Origin: Spisula solida
Taxonomy: Eukaryota > Mollusca > Bivalvia > Venerida > Mactridae
Length of the DNA: 64,000 bases
Reading direction: 5' to 3'
Assembly: GCA_947247005.1 (NCBI GenBank)
Contig: OX365948.1
Span: 41,730,601-41,794,600, forward strand
Below the pieces are notes generated by a model that did no database searches, was not told where the DNA came from, and saw nothing but the letters and a program-made list of their open reading frames with translations. The position numbers and the translations under genes were made by a program. Position 1 is the stretch's first letter; each line of letters opens with the position of its first letter. Below are positions 36,352 through 64,000 of this stretch, piece after piece.

Positions 36352-39300
36352 GTACATGTATTTGCAGTGATTTTTTTTGGCCAATTTTTAGGGCCAAAAA
36401 CAGGCACCTTCCCCTAGCAAAAAAAATCCCATTTTTTCCAAAATGTTACCAATTTTTCCCAAAAAGAATGCATACATTCCCCTTTGGTTCCTACATTCCC
36501 CTTTGGTTCCTACTGGTATAAAAGCAACTTATTTGTAAAGCTGTTTTAAGCCAGAACAATAGATTTTGAAACTGGCTGAAGCCTTTGCTACATAACAGTT
36601 AAGTATAATCAGTAGAAATGGCAAAATTATGGACAATTAATACTTGAAACAATCTTTTTAATAATTCCAATTTTGCGATTTGTTGCGCTAAATTTTCCCA
36701 ACTTCATAGGCACGGCAGTGTAATTTTTTTCAAGAAAAATCACTGACTTGCATGAAAATCAGTTTATTAATCATGTTTTTTTAAAACGGTTTGAACTGAT
36801 GAGTCTGGGAAACATTGTAGCAGTAGCCATATAATTTTGTATACATGTATGATCACTTTGGGTGTTGTTTGTAACTGTTAGTGAAAAAATCAACTCAACT
36901 GGGACTACCTCTGCCCTACCAAGCAACTTTGTAAATAAGCCTATCAGTTTATTACCACATACCTGTACCCCGGCTACAAATGATAATAAACAGATTGGAA
37001 TATCAACGCAGAAGATGTTAATTAAATATTTTTTATTTATTTTCATTATCCATTCTTATTTATTTCAGATAAATCTGTGTTATAATTTATTTGAGTTATA
37101 ATTTGTTGTGTTCACATTTATTTTAATTGTATGTTAATATTTTTATCAATTTTATGATGTGTTATTATCTATTTCAATTAAATGTGTTATTAGTTATTTG
37201 GGTTACCCTGTATATATGTGTTCCTATTTATTTCAGTTTGTTGAAAGTGATTGTGATGAAGAGCTATTATTCATTATTCCGTAAGTATAACAAATACAGT
37301 AATCAGGGGTGTAAATTTTCCTGATTTATCAGGATTTCTGGATTTATCATTCCTGAAAGAGCTATGGCTTCTGACCCAGATGCATGTTATTTGATGAAAA
37401 TATCTCAAGAAATGGCAAAGTTATGGAAAACTTAATCTGCTCTGAAGGAATTTCTTTAATACAAACTGAGCTAATTGTGAAAACAATGTAGTTGAAGGCC
37501 TCTTGTTGGGTAAAACTGTTTGGCCGCGCATGATTTTCCTGATTTTTCATTTCGCTTTGTTGAAACCCCTGAGTAATGTTCAGTTTGCTGCAGCCATGGT
37601 CCAGTGGTAAGTGCACTCAATTCTTAACCAAGCGAACCAAAAATGATTCCTGATCGCAACAGATCGCATCCTTCCACAAACAATTTGGTGACAATAATGC
37701 TGATTTTCCTCGTCATGTGGAGAAGTTGCTGTTTCCTTATGGAAGGGTATGATTGTACTGGTAAGGATATTCAGGAAAATTGGTTTAGTGACTTGACTTG
37801 ACATATATAACCGAAAACTTGTTGCAAAACAGTGTTAAACCCATATAAACATTAAAAGAAATGCTAATAATAAGATCACATCAATTATTTTACAGCCAGG
37901 ATATTTAATATCATTCAATTGCAACGACACATTTCTTGTTGTAATTTACAGGTTTACTGGCAGTGTGAAGTTAAAAGGTATAATATTGATTGGTGGTGAA
38001 GAAGATACACATCCTAATAAAATGAGAGTGTAAGTTGTTTCCCTTTGTCATATATAACTTCCCTTTGCCTGTCTATAAATTGCCTCCCTTTATATAAATT
38101 AGCGCCAGGGTACTGTTTTATCAAAGCACTTACGGAAAACTTAAACTAACGTCCAAATTTAAATTCTTAATTATTCTTTAAAACCTACATATTGGTTACT
38201 GATATTGTTTGTACGATTCATTGACTGATTATTATTTAGTATTAAACAACCCTTTATCAGAATTGGTATCTGTTAAAGAGTTATAAAGAATTTAAATTTG
38301 AACGTAAGTTTACGATTGCCGTAAGTGCTTTGGTAAAACAGTATCTAAATTGCCCCCCTTTTTATAAATTATCTCACTTTGTCTGAATCTAAATTGTCTC
38401 CCTTTTGTTTGTTAGTTTAAACAGTATTTATTCAGAAAATATTTTACAACATGTGTATTATAAATTACAATTGTTAAAGGATTGGGAAACAAGTTTTTGA
38501 AACTTATATTAATCCCGCTCCTTTTGTTTGAGTGTTAATATTCTGGAAGGATTTCTTGTAGTTTTCTGTACTTGCTTTCCTTTAACCACTGGTGAGATTT
38601 CCATGAAACCTCGTGTGAATACCTATTTGCGCAGATTGTCAGGAATTCTAGGTCAGATGATTTTTCCCCCCGGGGGAGAATTAAGTTTTTATGTCAAAAA
38701 CTTACCCAGTTTGATCTCATTCCAGGTTTAAGAATCGACCAAATATGACATTTGATGATGCAGAATGTACACCTGATCAAGAGTTTGAATTACATCCAGA
38801 TCCAAATGGTGCTCTCGAATATACCACAAAGTAAAAAAAAAAATAGTTTTAGTTTTCAGTAGAGTTACGGTAACTGTATTTCGAGGGCCCTGTGCAAAAC
38901 TATTGTAACTACATCAATTTATATAGTTTTGCACTGAGCTCTCGATTTGTATTTCTGTTTTCAACTTTATATGGATAAAGCTTATATTCCTATTTTAGGC
39001 CAAAACTGAAAAAAAATATTGGGGATCTGGTAACCCTAGTTACCATATGTTTTTGCCTCTACCCTTAACATTTTATTGGAGTTTTCTGGATGTCACCGCA
39101 AATCTTTGATATTTCAGTACATACAATATTCCCTATTTACTTTTACTATTTTTCTCGATATGTAACATGAGCCACATATTAATTTGTTTAGTCTTATATA
39201 AAATCCTTTATATGTGACATCATGTATTTCCAAAGATTGATTAATTTTTATCTGATCCTTTCCATACTATTACACTTAAATATCTTTAATATTTATCCAA

Positions 39301-40641
39301 CTCAGAAATAATACCTAAAATCAGGTGATAGCTTCTAAAGCTGAAATGCTCGGGCATGAAAGAGTTCATCTAAGTACGTAAAATCAAAATGTAACATAAC
39401 ATTTTAGTTTCTGTGTATATTCCTATTTCAGAGTGACAAGATTCAACCAGTGTTCAAGTATATCTCTTCATTTTCCTTCTAACTTTGGTGCAGAAACTTC
39501 TAAAGTTTACTATATTGGATTGAAAGGGGATTTTGCTGAGGTAATTATTATATGTATGTCAGACTATGTCTCCCACATATAGTGGGGGTAACATATTGAT
39601 TTTGTGCTGGATTTCTGTTTGGATGGGTAGATGTCACAAAGTTTGTCTTCGTTTGTTCTCCTTAACCACAGGTCGGATTTTTAATTACCCTTCCTATGAT
39701 TGCTTGGTACCGAGCCTAGTTGTCCATATATTATACAGGAATTTTGGTTGGAAGATATTTGCCTTGAGTTATTGCCCCTGGTGAGAGACATCCGTCTTTG
39801 TGTTGACTACAGTGAGCTATTGTACTATACCCACACCCATGCTGGATCTTCATGAAAATGGGTCAGAATGTTTGTTTGGATGAAATCTTGGTCGATTTCG
39901 AATGCATATTTTATGTACTGAAAATAAATTTAGCTAGTTACCAACTTTCATATATCTCGAGCTACATTTTTAGCCGATATGCTATTTTTCTGAGAAGTTT
40001 GAAAGATTGTTATTTAGTCATTGTTCAACGGTCAATGACAGTTATTCATGTTCACTATTTTTGCTCACAAACCGTTCAAGGCGAACTATTGTATTCAACC
40101 TATGTTTTGTGTTCAGCAAACCTTGTTAACATTTTGATTCGTAAATACTGTAGAGGTAAAAGTTTTCACCTAATCTGTATTGAACTTGGTTACAATGTTT
40201 GTCTGTGTGCAATCTAGGCCAAGGTATTAACTGTTTTGAACATGGTATAGTCCAGAGAATTTGACACGATCCTTAACCTTCTATTAGCGTAACTCAACAG
40301 CTGATATCATGTCAATATTCATTACCCCGGATATATGTTTTCGTAAGCGGGGAGTATCACGAAGACGCTCAAAGTGCAATACAAATCTAAAGAACCGATA
40401 TGTCACGATTTGCTTGCGGAAATTTATATATTCAACACAAGAACCTTGTAATATATTCATGCACAAAGGTCAGGATCAGGTCAAATTCTCCAAGCTATTC
40501 TGTGTCCTAAGATTTCATGTTATTTCTGTTTTGTTTCAGGCGCACAGACATGAAGTGACAATTTGCAACTACGAGATGTCTCCTAATGTATCGGATCATA
40601 AAACTAACTTGCTGGACAGTGTTAATAACCCTATCCAGTGA
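36151..40641 (+). CDS. PITHD1: PITH domain-containing protein 1, complete (6 coding exons)
   Basis: Whole-gene entry. Exons: 36151-36351, 37237-37280, 37952-38029, 38726-38830, 39432-39540, 40540-40641. They sum to 639 bp, 212 aa plus TGA, close to the roughly 211 aa of vertebrate PITHD1. All junctions are GT-AG and phases join correctly. The N-terminus is His/Gly-rich ([12 protein letters not shown]). The PITH domain (from about residue 30) shows ECLNES-like [47 protein letters not shown] and [15 protein letters not shown] [11 protein letters not shown] blocks. The PITH fold is shared with thioredoxin-like TXNL1, which binds the proteasome; PITHD1's own role is less clear. The first exon starts exactly at the ATG after CTTCAG, so an upstream noncoding exon is expected. 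Confidence 0.95.
37237..37280 (+). CDS. PITHD1: PITHD1 exon 2
   Basis: A 44 bp micro-exon, acceptor TTATTTCAG, donor CC|GTAAGTA. Encodes [14 protein letters not shown] plus two bases of a proline codon. It is too short for ORF callers but nearly identical to the family block. Confidence 0.93.
37952..38029 (+). CDS. PITHD1: PITHD1 exon 3
   Basis: Seventy-eight bp, acceptor ATTTACAG, donor GT|GTAAGTT. Completes the proline and encodes [18 protein letters not shown] and HPNKMR, the central PITH strand region. Confidence 0.93.
38108..38345. mobile_element. ~238 bp foldback MITE, family A copy 2
   Basis: Same arms as 24988-25229, with scattered differences; in PITHD1 intron 3. Confidence 0.8.
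38726..38830 (+). CDS. PITHD1: PITHD1 exon 4
   Basis: One hundred and five bp, acceptor CATTCCAG, donor AA|GTAAAA. Encodes [13 protein letters not shown] and a variable loop ending GALEYTTK, matching the NIPQMSFDD...ELEYATK segment of the family. Confidence 0.92.
39432..39540 (+). CDS. PITHD1: PITHD1 exon 5
   Basis: One hundred and nine bp, acceptor CCTATTTCAG, donor GAG|GTAATT. Encodes [19 protein letters not shown] and IGLKGDFAE, the most conserved PITH block. Confidence 0.95.
40235..40500 (+). repeat. dispersed repeat family D, copy 2
   Basis: GAGTATCACGAAGACGCTC, ATTCAACACAAGAACCTTG and TATTCATGCACAAAGGTCAG, in the PITHD1 intron just before the last exon. Short open frames here are spurious. 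Confidence 0.6.
40540..40641 (+). CDS. PITHD1: PITHD1 exon 6 and stop
   Basis: Acceptor TTTGTTTCAG, then [20 protein letters not shown] and a short tail ending NPIQ with TGA at 40639-40641. A dispersed repeat fills the 300 bp before the acceptor. No convincing AATAAA was found close behind the stop. Confidence 0.94.
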   Translation, partial: AHRHEVTICNYEMSPNVSDHKTNLLDSVNNPIQ

Positions 40642-40881
40642 TCTGTGAATAATGATTAACCTACCAGTGATCTATGATCTATCCGAATCTGGTACTAATC
40701 CCTTTGCTCCATGGATATATTTACCTATTTATACGCATCTATACCAGGTGTTTTACAAATTTCGGAATAGTCCGGAAATCCTGATTTGCTGCACTAGAAA
40801 CAATGAACTTGTTTGTACAAAATAAGTTATTTGTTGAAATGTTGTGTATTAGTGGTGGTCACATCTCTTTATAATTTCAAA

Positions 40882-41080
40882 TACTGTAAACCAGTTTACT
40901 TTCGCGTTTTGCCAATCGTCAGCGTATTGGCGACTACAAAGTTTCGCGTTTTTAAGTTTCCCGCAAAGTTCATATTAATGTTTTTAGCGCTTTTGGGTCG
41001 ACTTAATTTTGCGAAATTCTACCACTCGCGAACTCCGCAAATGTTAATCGTGCGAAATAATTTCTAGGTTTACATTAACC
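40882..41080. mobile_element. ~200 bp inverted-end repeat with TTTCGCG motifs
   Basis: Starts CTGTAAACCAGTTTACTTTC and ends GCGAAATAATTTCTAGGTTT then ACA; several CGCGAAA/TTTCGCG words inside. Lies behind PITHD1. Confidence 0.45.
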
Positions 41081-41424
41081 AGCATTGAAATTGTGAACAA
41101 CAGTGACTTGCTGTAGGCAAATAGATTGTAGGTTTATGGAGTAAAGGGTTGATAACTTGTGCTGCAATATCTACCATAATTAAGGTAACCTTACGCTAGG
41201 ATCCTAGTCAATATGGGCTTCTATTTTCTGCTCCTCTGTTAAGATTTGTTTGCTTATTTATGAAATATAATCTTTCAAAACCATCTTGTTTTCCTTTTAT
41301 TGTATCAAGATGTCTACATTTACCTTTTGGGCACATTTTGGGGAAATCGCTCATGTTTCATATGACTGCCAAGGCTGTCTGACGAAATCCTAATTCTCGA
41401 CAAGCCAGCTTTTTGTGCAGTTTT

Positions 41425-41926
41425 TTATGCCATGGTATCGATAGATCGAGAGGCATATAGTGATTCACCTGTCCGTTCGTTCTTTAACCCAAATTGACCG
41501 TTTTTTCTAGCATCATTATGGCTTGCTACAAAGGTTCCATACTTGCATGGATGTTGTATACGAACACTCACCACATGCCTGTATCACCTGACCCCATTTT
41601 GTCCTTCACATTTACCTAATTTTGGACTTATTGAAGGGCTAAATTCTTGGTTAACCCAAATTGACCGTTTCTTCTAGCATTAATATGACTTAGACTTATT
41701 AAGCGTCCAATTCTTGTGAACCCAAATTTCGTCTTACATCAAGGCGTTGTCTTTAAATTTGACATACTTGTTTACCATTATAAGCCCCTTACATGGTCAA
41801 AGCCATGTAACCCTATCCAACATTTTAACAGAATTATGGCCCCTGATTGACTTAGCTTTTTTTATGGACTAGGCTTCCATGGGGGCATAAGCGTTTAATG
41901 AACGCAGTCTTGTCTTTGATTTGCAG
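41425..41926 (-). mobile_element. repeat family C, longer diverged copy
   Basis: Reverse orientation: TTTTATGCC, TCGATAGATCGAGAGGCATA at one end and GGGGGCATAAGCGTTTAATG at the other. About 500 bp, with an internal duplication of the CCCAAATTGACCGTTT segment. Confidence 0.7.
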
Positions 41927-43351
41927 TGGCAATTTTCTCATTATAATATTGCAAATCAGCCGAATGACCATTGTACATCAGCCTGGATGCAGTTTTATTT
42001 TTGGGAGTATGAATATCTGCAACCGACTTATCATGCAGCTGATGTGACACAGGCTTTAATGGTATCACATGACCCTGTATGTGGCGTCACATGACGAAAC
42101 CACCCTATTTCCTGGAATCAGAAGTTACGTAGACTCCCAACAAGTGTTCAGATCTTTCTAGTTTCCCTTATATGCCACATACAGTGATACTAGTGTCAGA
42201 TGGTCCTTTCAAGGGAACTAACCCTTACCCACGGTGGTAGAATATTGCAGTACTGATAGATTTCAGTGCTCACATACCCGTAGCTTGTAGGCATTACAGT
42301 TGCACACAAATAAACCGGTTCCTCTTATCTTCTAGTAGCATAATTTAACAGTTGATTTATAGGAGATCACCGTATTCATATGCAAAATGCCCACCAGCAA
42401 TCTATTGGCTAAATGAACAATAAAAACCTGCCATTCACCAATAGCTAGCTGGTGGTATGAATACCCTTATTTACAAACATGATCTCTCATATTGCCTACA
42501 TCGGTATCTATATTGCGCCCACGATAATGAAAATGGCGAGAAAATTGGTATGTTCCACAAAGGTGGATTAATCAGATGTGCACGATTTATCAGTAATGTT
42601 TTTAGTACAAAACTGACCATGTCTGTTTACTTTAGTAATTTGTAAAGCAATTTTGCAACAGTTGACCAAACAGATTCAAGTTTTTAAACATCACATTATC
42701 CTAGTTGCACTAACTTTGGCCTGTTTTTCATAAGAGGGGAGTATTACGAACCTGCATGAGGTGTACAAACACTTAACTTGTTATATATTCATGCATGATG
42801 GTCGAGGACCAAGTTAATTTGTTCAGATAATAATATATGGGGGCCATCATGAGTTTTGCACTAGTTCAATGATAGCAAAAAATTCAAAGCGACACGTGAT
42901 TCATAGTTTTAGTATTTTAATATTGCATTTATAACAATATGTTGAAATGTATGTTGAAAATTTTGACGACAATTTTGTACAGAAAAATAACTTACACACA
43001 ATAAGACTATACATTGTTTACATTGTCTACAACAATTATATAAGTTAATGGTTTCTTTACAAATAGTTGAAACATACAAAGTATAAATCGATTAATCAGG
43101 TCAGTCACTTTGTTTACATAACAATGTGTATATAAACATTACATTTTGTCTTTTTAATGTATTATTTTAATAGACATTATGTGTATTTGTATGTACACAT
43201 AGCTTAGTAAATAAGGTATTGGTTTTCACTGCCTTTTTCTCCAATTGAAATAATCAAAACAATAGAAATACAATGTTATGATCTTGCAATGTTTGTATAC
43301 AAGTGACCAACCTGATAACCGGACTATACTGACGCATGATCTAAACATTAT
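41927..43351. other. intergenic downstream of PITHD1
   Basis: Possibly remote PITHD1 3' sequence. Contains partial family D repeat near 42730-42830 and otherwise nothing identified. Confidence 0.4.
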
Positions 43352-43590
43352 GGTACTGTTTCATGAAAACATTTACGAAAATCTTAAAAATTTACGATAA
43401 AATTTCAATTCCTCATAATTCTTTAGCATCTACAAATTGTGGTAAACGGATCTGCAACATATTAACAATGATTCATAATGAACCCATACAAACAAGGCCC
43501 CTATTTGTTGTTGTAAAAGCATCATAAGGAATTTATATTTGAGTGCTAGTTTTCTATTTTCGTAAATGCTTTAATTAAATAGTACCTATG
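43352..43590. mobile_element. ~239 bp foldback MITE, family A, diverged copy
   Basis: Recognisable from GGTACTGTTTCATG, ACATTTACGAAAATCTTA and the complementary TTCGTAAATGCTTTAATTAA end. Much more diverged than the other copies. Confidence 0.65.
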
Positions 43591-43914
43591 AGTACAGTAA
43601 AACCCTCGAATCCAGACCAGACAAAAAGTCTGGTTAAGAGGGTTTTCCGACTACCATCATCTTAGGCATGGATTCTCTGAAAACTGGAACTCCCAGAAAA
43701 TCCAACTTCCCCTTCATCATGTTCGGACAGGGGCCCGGTAACTATTATCAGGTAGTAAACTGAATATGTACAATGTCTGAAGGATGATCAGTTTTAATAT
43801 AAGTAATATATAACTTAGAAAATTCAAATGTGTAGAACTTGATATAGACCGGTATACTTACACAGTTGAGATCCGATAAATATTTGCAAAGTGTCAATTT
43901 ACAGCATTTTCAGC

Positions 43915-44170
43915 CTGGCCCCGATCTCCCAAAGCATCTCAAGTAGAAATCTCAGCTCAAATTGAGATTTTCTCAAATCAGAATCTGAATTTTAGATACA
44001 TCAGAAGTTTGTGATCTTGACGTTTTACTGTAATAAACGCAGAATACCGTGTCAGTTTTGTGATGCCAATTTAGAGTCCATTTTCCCATGGAAATAACTT
44101 AAAAGATGAATGACAATATGTGAGATGAGATTTAACTCAAATTGAGATCCTTTTGGAGATGGGGGCCTGG
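43915..44170. mobile_element. MITE with GGCCCCGATCTCCC ends, copy 1
   Basis: Ends TGGCCCCGATCTCCC and GGAGATGGGGGCC, inner TCAAATTGAGATT arms. Related copy at 46295-46527. Confidence 0.6.
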
Positions 44171-44551
44171 TGGAACTTCTGTTACAATCAATGTTGAATC
44201 TCATCAACATCAGTCTATAGGATGTAACAACAGGTATAGCGTCTCAATAACTGCACCTTTGTCTGTCATGGAGATACAACTCCTGTCATCATGTAGGGTA
44301 TTGTTGAGGTTGACCAGGGTGATGAGACAACTTTCTGATGATTGTTAAATGCTTTATGAATATACTGGCTCAAACATAAAAAACTCTGTAAAATCAGTCT
44401 TTTTTGGGGGATTTTAGTAAAATATGCAATTTTGTGCGGTTGGAAGGAAACAAGTATATTTCTAAAGTTAATTATTCCATGGAATTTATTTTGTGATCAA
44501 GTTCTTTCACAAAATCAATGAAATTTAATACCCACAAATATGTCTGACTTT

Positions 44552-44777
44552 AGAATAAATAAATAACACTTGACTCTTCTTTCAAATTTTCAAGCTCATG
44601 CTCTTCATCAGGAATTTCTAATTAATTATAATTTATTAATTAATAATTATGATTTTGATAACAACATTATAAACAAGATAGATGTCACTTAAATATAAGT
44701 AGATCTAATTAAAAATTCCTGATTTAGAGCATGAGCTACAAAATTTGAAAGAAGAGTCAGTGTTATTTATTTATTCT
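44552..44777. mobile_element. 226 bp foldback element
   Basis: Arms AGAATAAATAAATAACACTT then GACTCTTCTTTCAAATTTT, and their complements at the right end. Confidence 0.7.
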
Positions 44778-44969
44778 ATTATATTTTTTCCTATTGAGAG
44801 ACAATACATTATTTGCCTGATTTAACATTAGCATAAAATGGACGATATAATTATATTGTAGTCGTGTATAAAAAGAGGAGTATGTTTACATGACTAGGTA
44901 TATGTTGGTGGTACATGTAGGTAGGTATTCTATACATTTATACATAATTTACACATGTTGAGCAACAAT

Positions 44970-45218
44970 AACTAGAGCTGTCGCCATTTGGCAGACTAAT
45001 ATACCCCCCCCCCCCCCCGGCAAAGGGCCATAATTCCGCCAAAATTCCTTTCTTCATGCACATCTATATGTTGAGGTTGTTCATCTGTGAAAGTTTGAGC
45101 AAAATCCTGCCAAAACTGTAGGAGGAGTTGCGTTCACAAGAATGCGTCTACAGACTGATGGACAGACAAGCTGAATCCAGTATACCCCCCTTACAACTCG
45201 TTGTGCGGGGGTATAAAA
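44970..45218 (+). mobile_element. ATACCCCC-ended short repeat, copy 1
   Basis: ACTAGAGCTGTCGCCATTTG, then a C run, GGGCCATAATTCCGCC, ending GTGCGGGGGTATAAA. The same body is at 52243-52465. Confidence 0.65.
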
Positions 45219-45274
45219 ATAATGTTTTACTTGATATTTGAATAATTTGAAGTGTATAATTATATATCAATATA

Positions 45275-45505
45275 CAGGGTGTTAAAAGAGTTTGTTCTCA
45301 AAATTTAAATTCTTACCATTTTTTCTGAACTATGTACGCAGTGTCAAATATTAATTTCTTACTCTAATAGCTTCATTTAATGCCAGAAAGATAAGAACAA
45401 TGGTAACACCGGCTAGAATTTAACCTAAAATTTAACATTCTTCAGTGATGTCAGAATTTTTTTATTCAAACTTAAACATTGGGAACAAACTTTTTTAACA
45501 CCCTG
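45275..45505. mobile_element. 231 bp mariner-like MITE
   Basis: Ends CAGGGTGTTAAAAGAG and the complement of CAGGGTGTTAAAAAAG, followed inward by GTTTGTTC on both arms. TA flanks. CAGGGTG ends with TA are typical of Tc1/mariner MITEs. Confidence 0.75.
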
Positions 45506-46294
45506 TATAGTATGTGTGAACAATTTATGAACATTTTTCCAATGTATGGTATGTAAAAAAATCTTTTGACATATTTTCAATGTATAGTACATTTGCAATT
45601 TGTGAACATCATTTTAAGGTGTAGTAAGTACACGATTTTTGACCATCATAATAATCACTATAGTAAAATACATCCAACAAGTGTTTAATCTTTGAATTTA
45701 TCTGCCAATGAAACAGTGCAATAAATAAAAGTACTTACAATCAAGCCAGAACAAATAAAATCATCAAAATCTACCTCCCAACTTTTTTTATTTTCTTTAA
45801 AATAAAAAAGTAAAATATTTCAAAATACTATTTCAAAATTTAAGAAATGATACAAGTCCAAATCGGAATATGGAACACAAATATATCAAGTTAATGAAAA
45901 AATAAATATTTCCCCCAACCCTGTTAAACGAACAATTGGGTTATAATCAAGCAATGACTAATCCCCATTTTAATAGATACGCCCTCAACTAAATTAGATA
46001 ACCTTGACTTTCAGTTCTCTAAGTTGATGCACATTAAACATCATGCAAATATCAACATAGATGGTGGTGATAAACAGTAACAACATGAATACTTAATACA
46101 CTGAATATTAACAATGCTTATACAATGTATAATAAATACTGAAGTGAATAAACGCCCTAAACATCCCCTGTGATTAAATTCCCTAAAAACTCCTAGTGAC
46201 TAAATGTCCCTAAAAAATCCCCAAGTGATAAAACCTGCATTCAGAAATAATCATTGGTACATTGTGAAGCACTAGGCTGGGTAACATATACAAG

Positions 46295-46527
46295 AGGCAA
46301 AAATCTCTCGAAGCATCTATAGCTCAAATTGAGATTTCACTCAGTCTTGAGTTTGAGACAAATCTGAAGTTGAAACTCTTTAAAGATTACTATAATAGGC
46401 CCAGTACAGCGTTTTGTGAGACCTATTTTTGTTTCCTATCTAGCATGGAAATTAATTAAAAAAATATGTAACAATATTTGAGGGATGATTTAGCTAAGAT
46501 TGAGATGTTTCGGGAGATCGGGGCCAG
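46295..46527. mobile_element. MITE with GGCCCCGATCTCCC ends, copy 2
   Basis: CTCTCGAAGCATCTATAGC, CTCAAATTGAGATTTCACTC, and the end GGGAGATCGGGGCCA. Left end degraded. Confidence 0.55.
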
Positions 46528-46579
46528 ATGGCACTTCTAGAAACCATCACACATACACAACAGAAGCAGATATTTTCTG

Positions 46580-46835
46580 TCATAATGTAACACTGTCACA
46601 GTGTGAAGGCTCGGAACTCTTGATTACTTACTGTGTAAGTGGATATTTTCACAGGCTATAAATTAGCAAATTCTGAATTTCAAGACATTTGGCGTGTGAA
46701 AACTCTATCATAATGTAAAACAGTCGGTTTGTTCCGAACTCTACCAATAGACTGTATAAGTCGATATTTCAACAGGTTGAAAAGGAAGCAAATTCAGAAT
46801 TTCAGACATTTGACGAGTGAAAATATTAGGGATTT
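46580..46835. repeat. ~130 bp direct duplication
   Basis: TCATAATGTAAcACTGT...GGATATTTTCACAGG...TTCTGAATTTCAAGACATTT recurs 130 bp later as TCATAATGTAAAACAGT...TTCAGAATTTCAGACATTT. Confidence 0.7.
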
Positions 46836-47012
46836 TGAAAATTTCTTAGTGGACTTTTGTTATCAACAAATAGTTTTTGGGCATGTTACAGGAACCTAAC
46901 AATTTTTGTACACCTAGAAAAATTGGTCTCAATATAATGTATGTGTATCACTCAATTAAAACATGTGCATAATATCAATAAGGCCGAAGATAATAAATTA
47001 CGAGTCTTATGA

Positions 47013-47018
47013 TTTATT
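47013..47018 (-). promoter_or_regulatory. candidate FAK polyadenylation signal
   Basis: AATAAA on the minus strand about 480 bp past the FAK stop. This is plausible as a poly(A) signal, but AT-rich sequence makes chance matches common. Confidence 0.35.
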
Positions 47019-47309
47019 TTTGAACAATAATAAATAAATGTTGATAGACCGAGGTAAAACCATAATCCCAATTACTGTAGAAACCATAAAAGTCTCCTGG
47101 CATGCACAAAAAAACTTGGGTTGCTGGATTTTTGTGAGTAGGTAGGGCAACTCAAAACAAAGAATTTTTAAGTTTGTCTTAAAGATTCGTTTAAGGACAG
47201 CCCAAATGAGTTGTTAATATACCAAATGCACCTCTGGTAAACAGCCACCTCCTTTGAAAGGCCTCATTTAATGCATCCATTGACCGGTACTGTAATTGTG
47301 TTAACACAG

Positions 47310-47435
47310 TTCTTGTACAATACCACTGTATCCTCCACACGGCACACCCTGTAGTAGTCAAGTAAACTATTCCAGTATAATACAACTGCATCCTCCGTAC
47401 GGCACACACCCTGTAGTTGTCGAGTAATATCAGGC
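47310..47435. repeat. ~65 bp direct duplication in FAK 3' flank
   Basis: CTGTATCCTCCACACGGCAC and CTGCATCCTCCGTACGGCAC, each followed by ACCCTGTAGT.GTC.AGTAA. Probably within the FAK 3'UTR. Confidence 0.65.
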
Positions 47436-47493
47436 TATTTGCAAACACATTTTTTGCACTATTAAGCACCAAACAGCGTTAAATTAAAACTAA

Positions 47494-64000
<16,507 letters not shown>

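Noticed and set aside
36352..36417. Read-through of PITHD1 exon 1 into a 128-codon frame
   Set aside because: The coding match ends at DKEK followed by a GT donor; downstream residues do not resemble PITHD1, and the next exon restores the family sequence.

Overview
This is a 64 kb piece of an animal nuclear genome. It is AT-rich, with small exons separated by long introns full of short repeats. The repeats point to a mollusc, most likely a bivalve: pearl-like elements with ~160 bp core repeats and GACGGAC-type tetranucleotide runs, tRNA-derived SINEs and many short foldback elements. That assignment is inferred from repeat style and not proven. No bacterial genes, CRISPR array or functional tRNA/rRNA gene was seen.

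Three host genes can be rebuilt exon by exon with GT-AG junctions and matching phases. (1) The 5' part of a CSPP1-like (centrosome and spindle pole associated protein) gene lies on the minus strand, from a start codon at 20123-20125 to the left edge: nine coding exons, 399 codons, all phase 0. One exon (1760-1891) has no ATG-initiated open frame of 60 codons or more. (2) A complete PITHD1 gene lies on the plus strand, six coding exons from 36151 to 40641, 212 aa. (3) The 3' two thirds of a focal adhesion kinase gene (FAK/PTK2) lies on the minus strand: sixteen exons from 62516 down to the stop at 47494, 752 aa. It carries the YAEI autophosphorylation site, the whole tyrosine kinase domain, a proline-rich linker and the FAT domain. 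The FERM half lies beyond the right edge.

Layout: 1-20132 CSPP1-like exons and introns; 20133-36150 intergenic or 5'UTR introns, almost all repeats; 36151-40641 PITHD1; 40642-47493 repeat-rich intergenic; 47494-64000 FAK. CSPP1-like and PITHD1 are head to head, and a candidate shared promoter lies near 34.9-35.45 kb. The three genes (spindle/cilium, PITH-domain protein, adhesion signalling) show no sign of forming a pathway together.

The most unusual content is in the repeats. A 986 bp transposon (49884-50869) has perfect 26 bp terminal inverted repeats and a TA target duplication that can be read against an uninterrupted neighbouring copy of its target. A 756 bp element (51297-52052) has pogo-like ends and carries about 18 copies of a 33 bp satellite apparently seeded from its own terminus; it stops about 10 bp from a FAK splice donor. 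Two copies of a ~240 bp foldback element, 32 kb apart, are essentially identical. Elements are nested at 22.58-23.98 kb and 24.66-25.50 kb, and several elements lie within 10-50 bp of splice sites.
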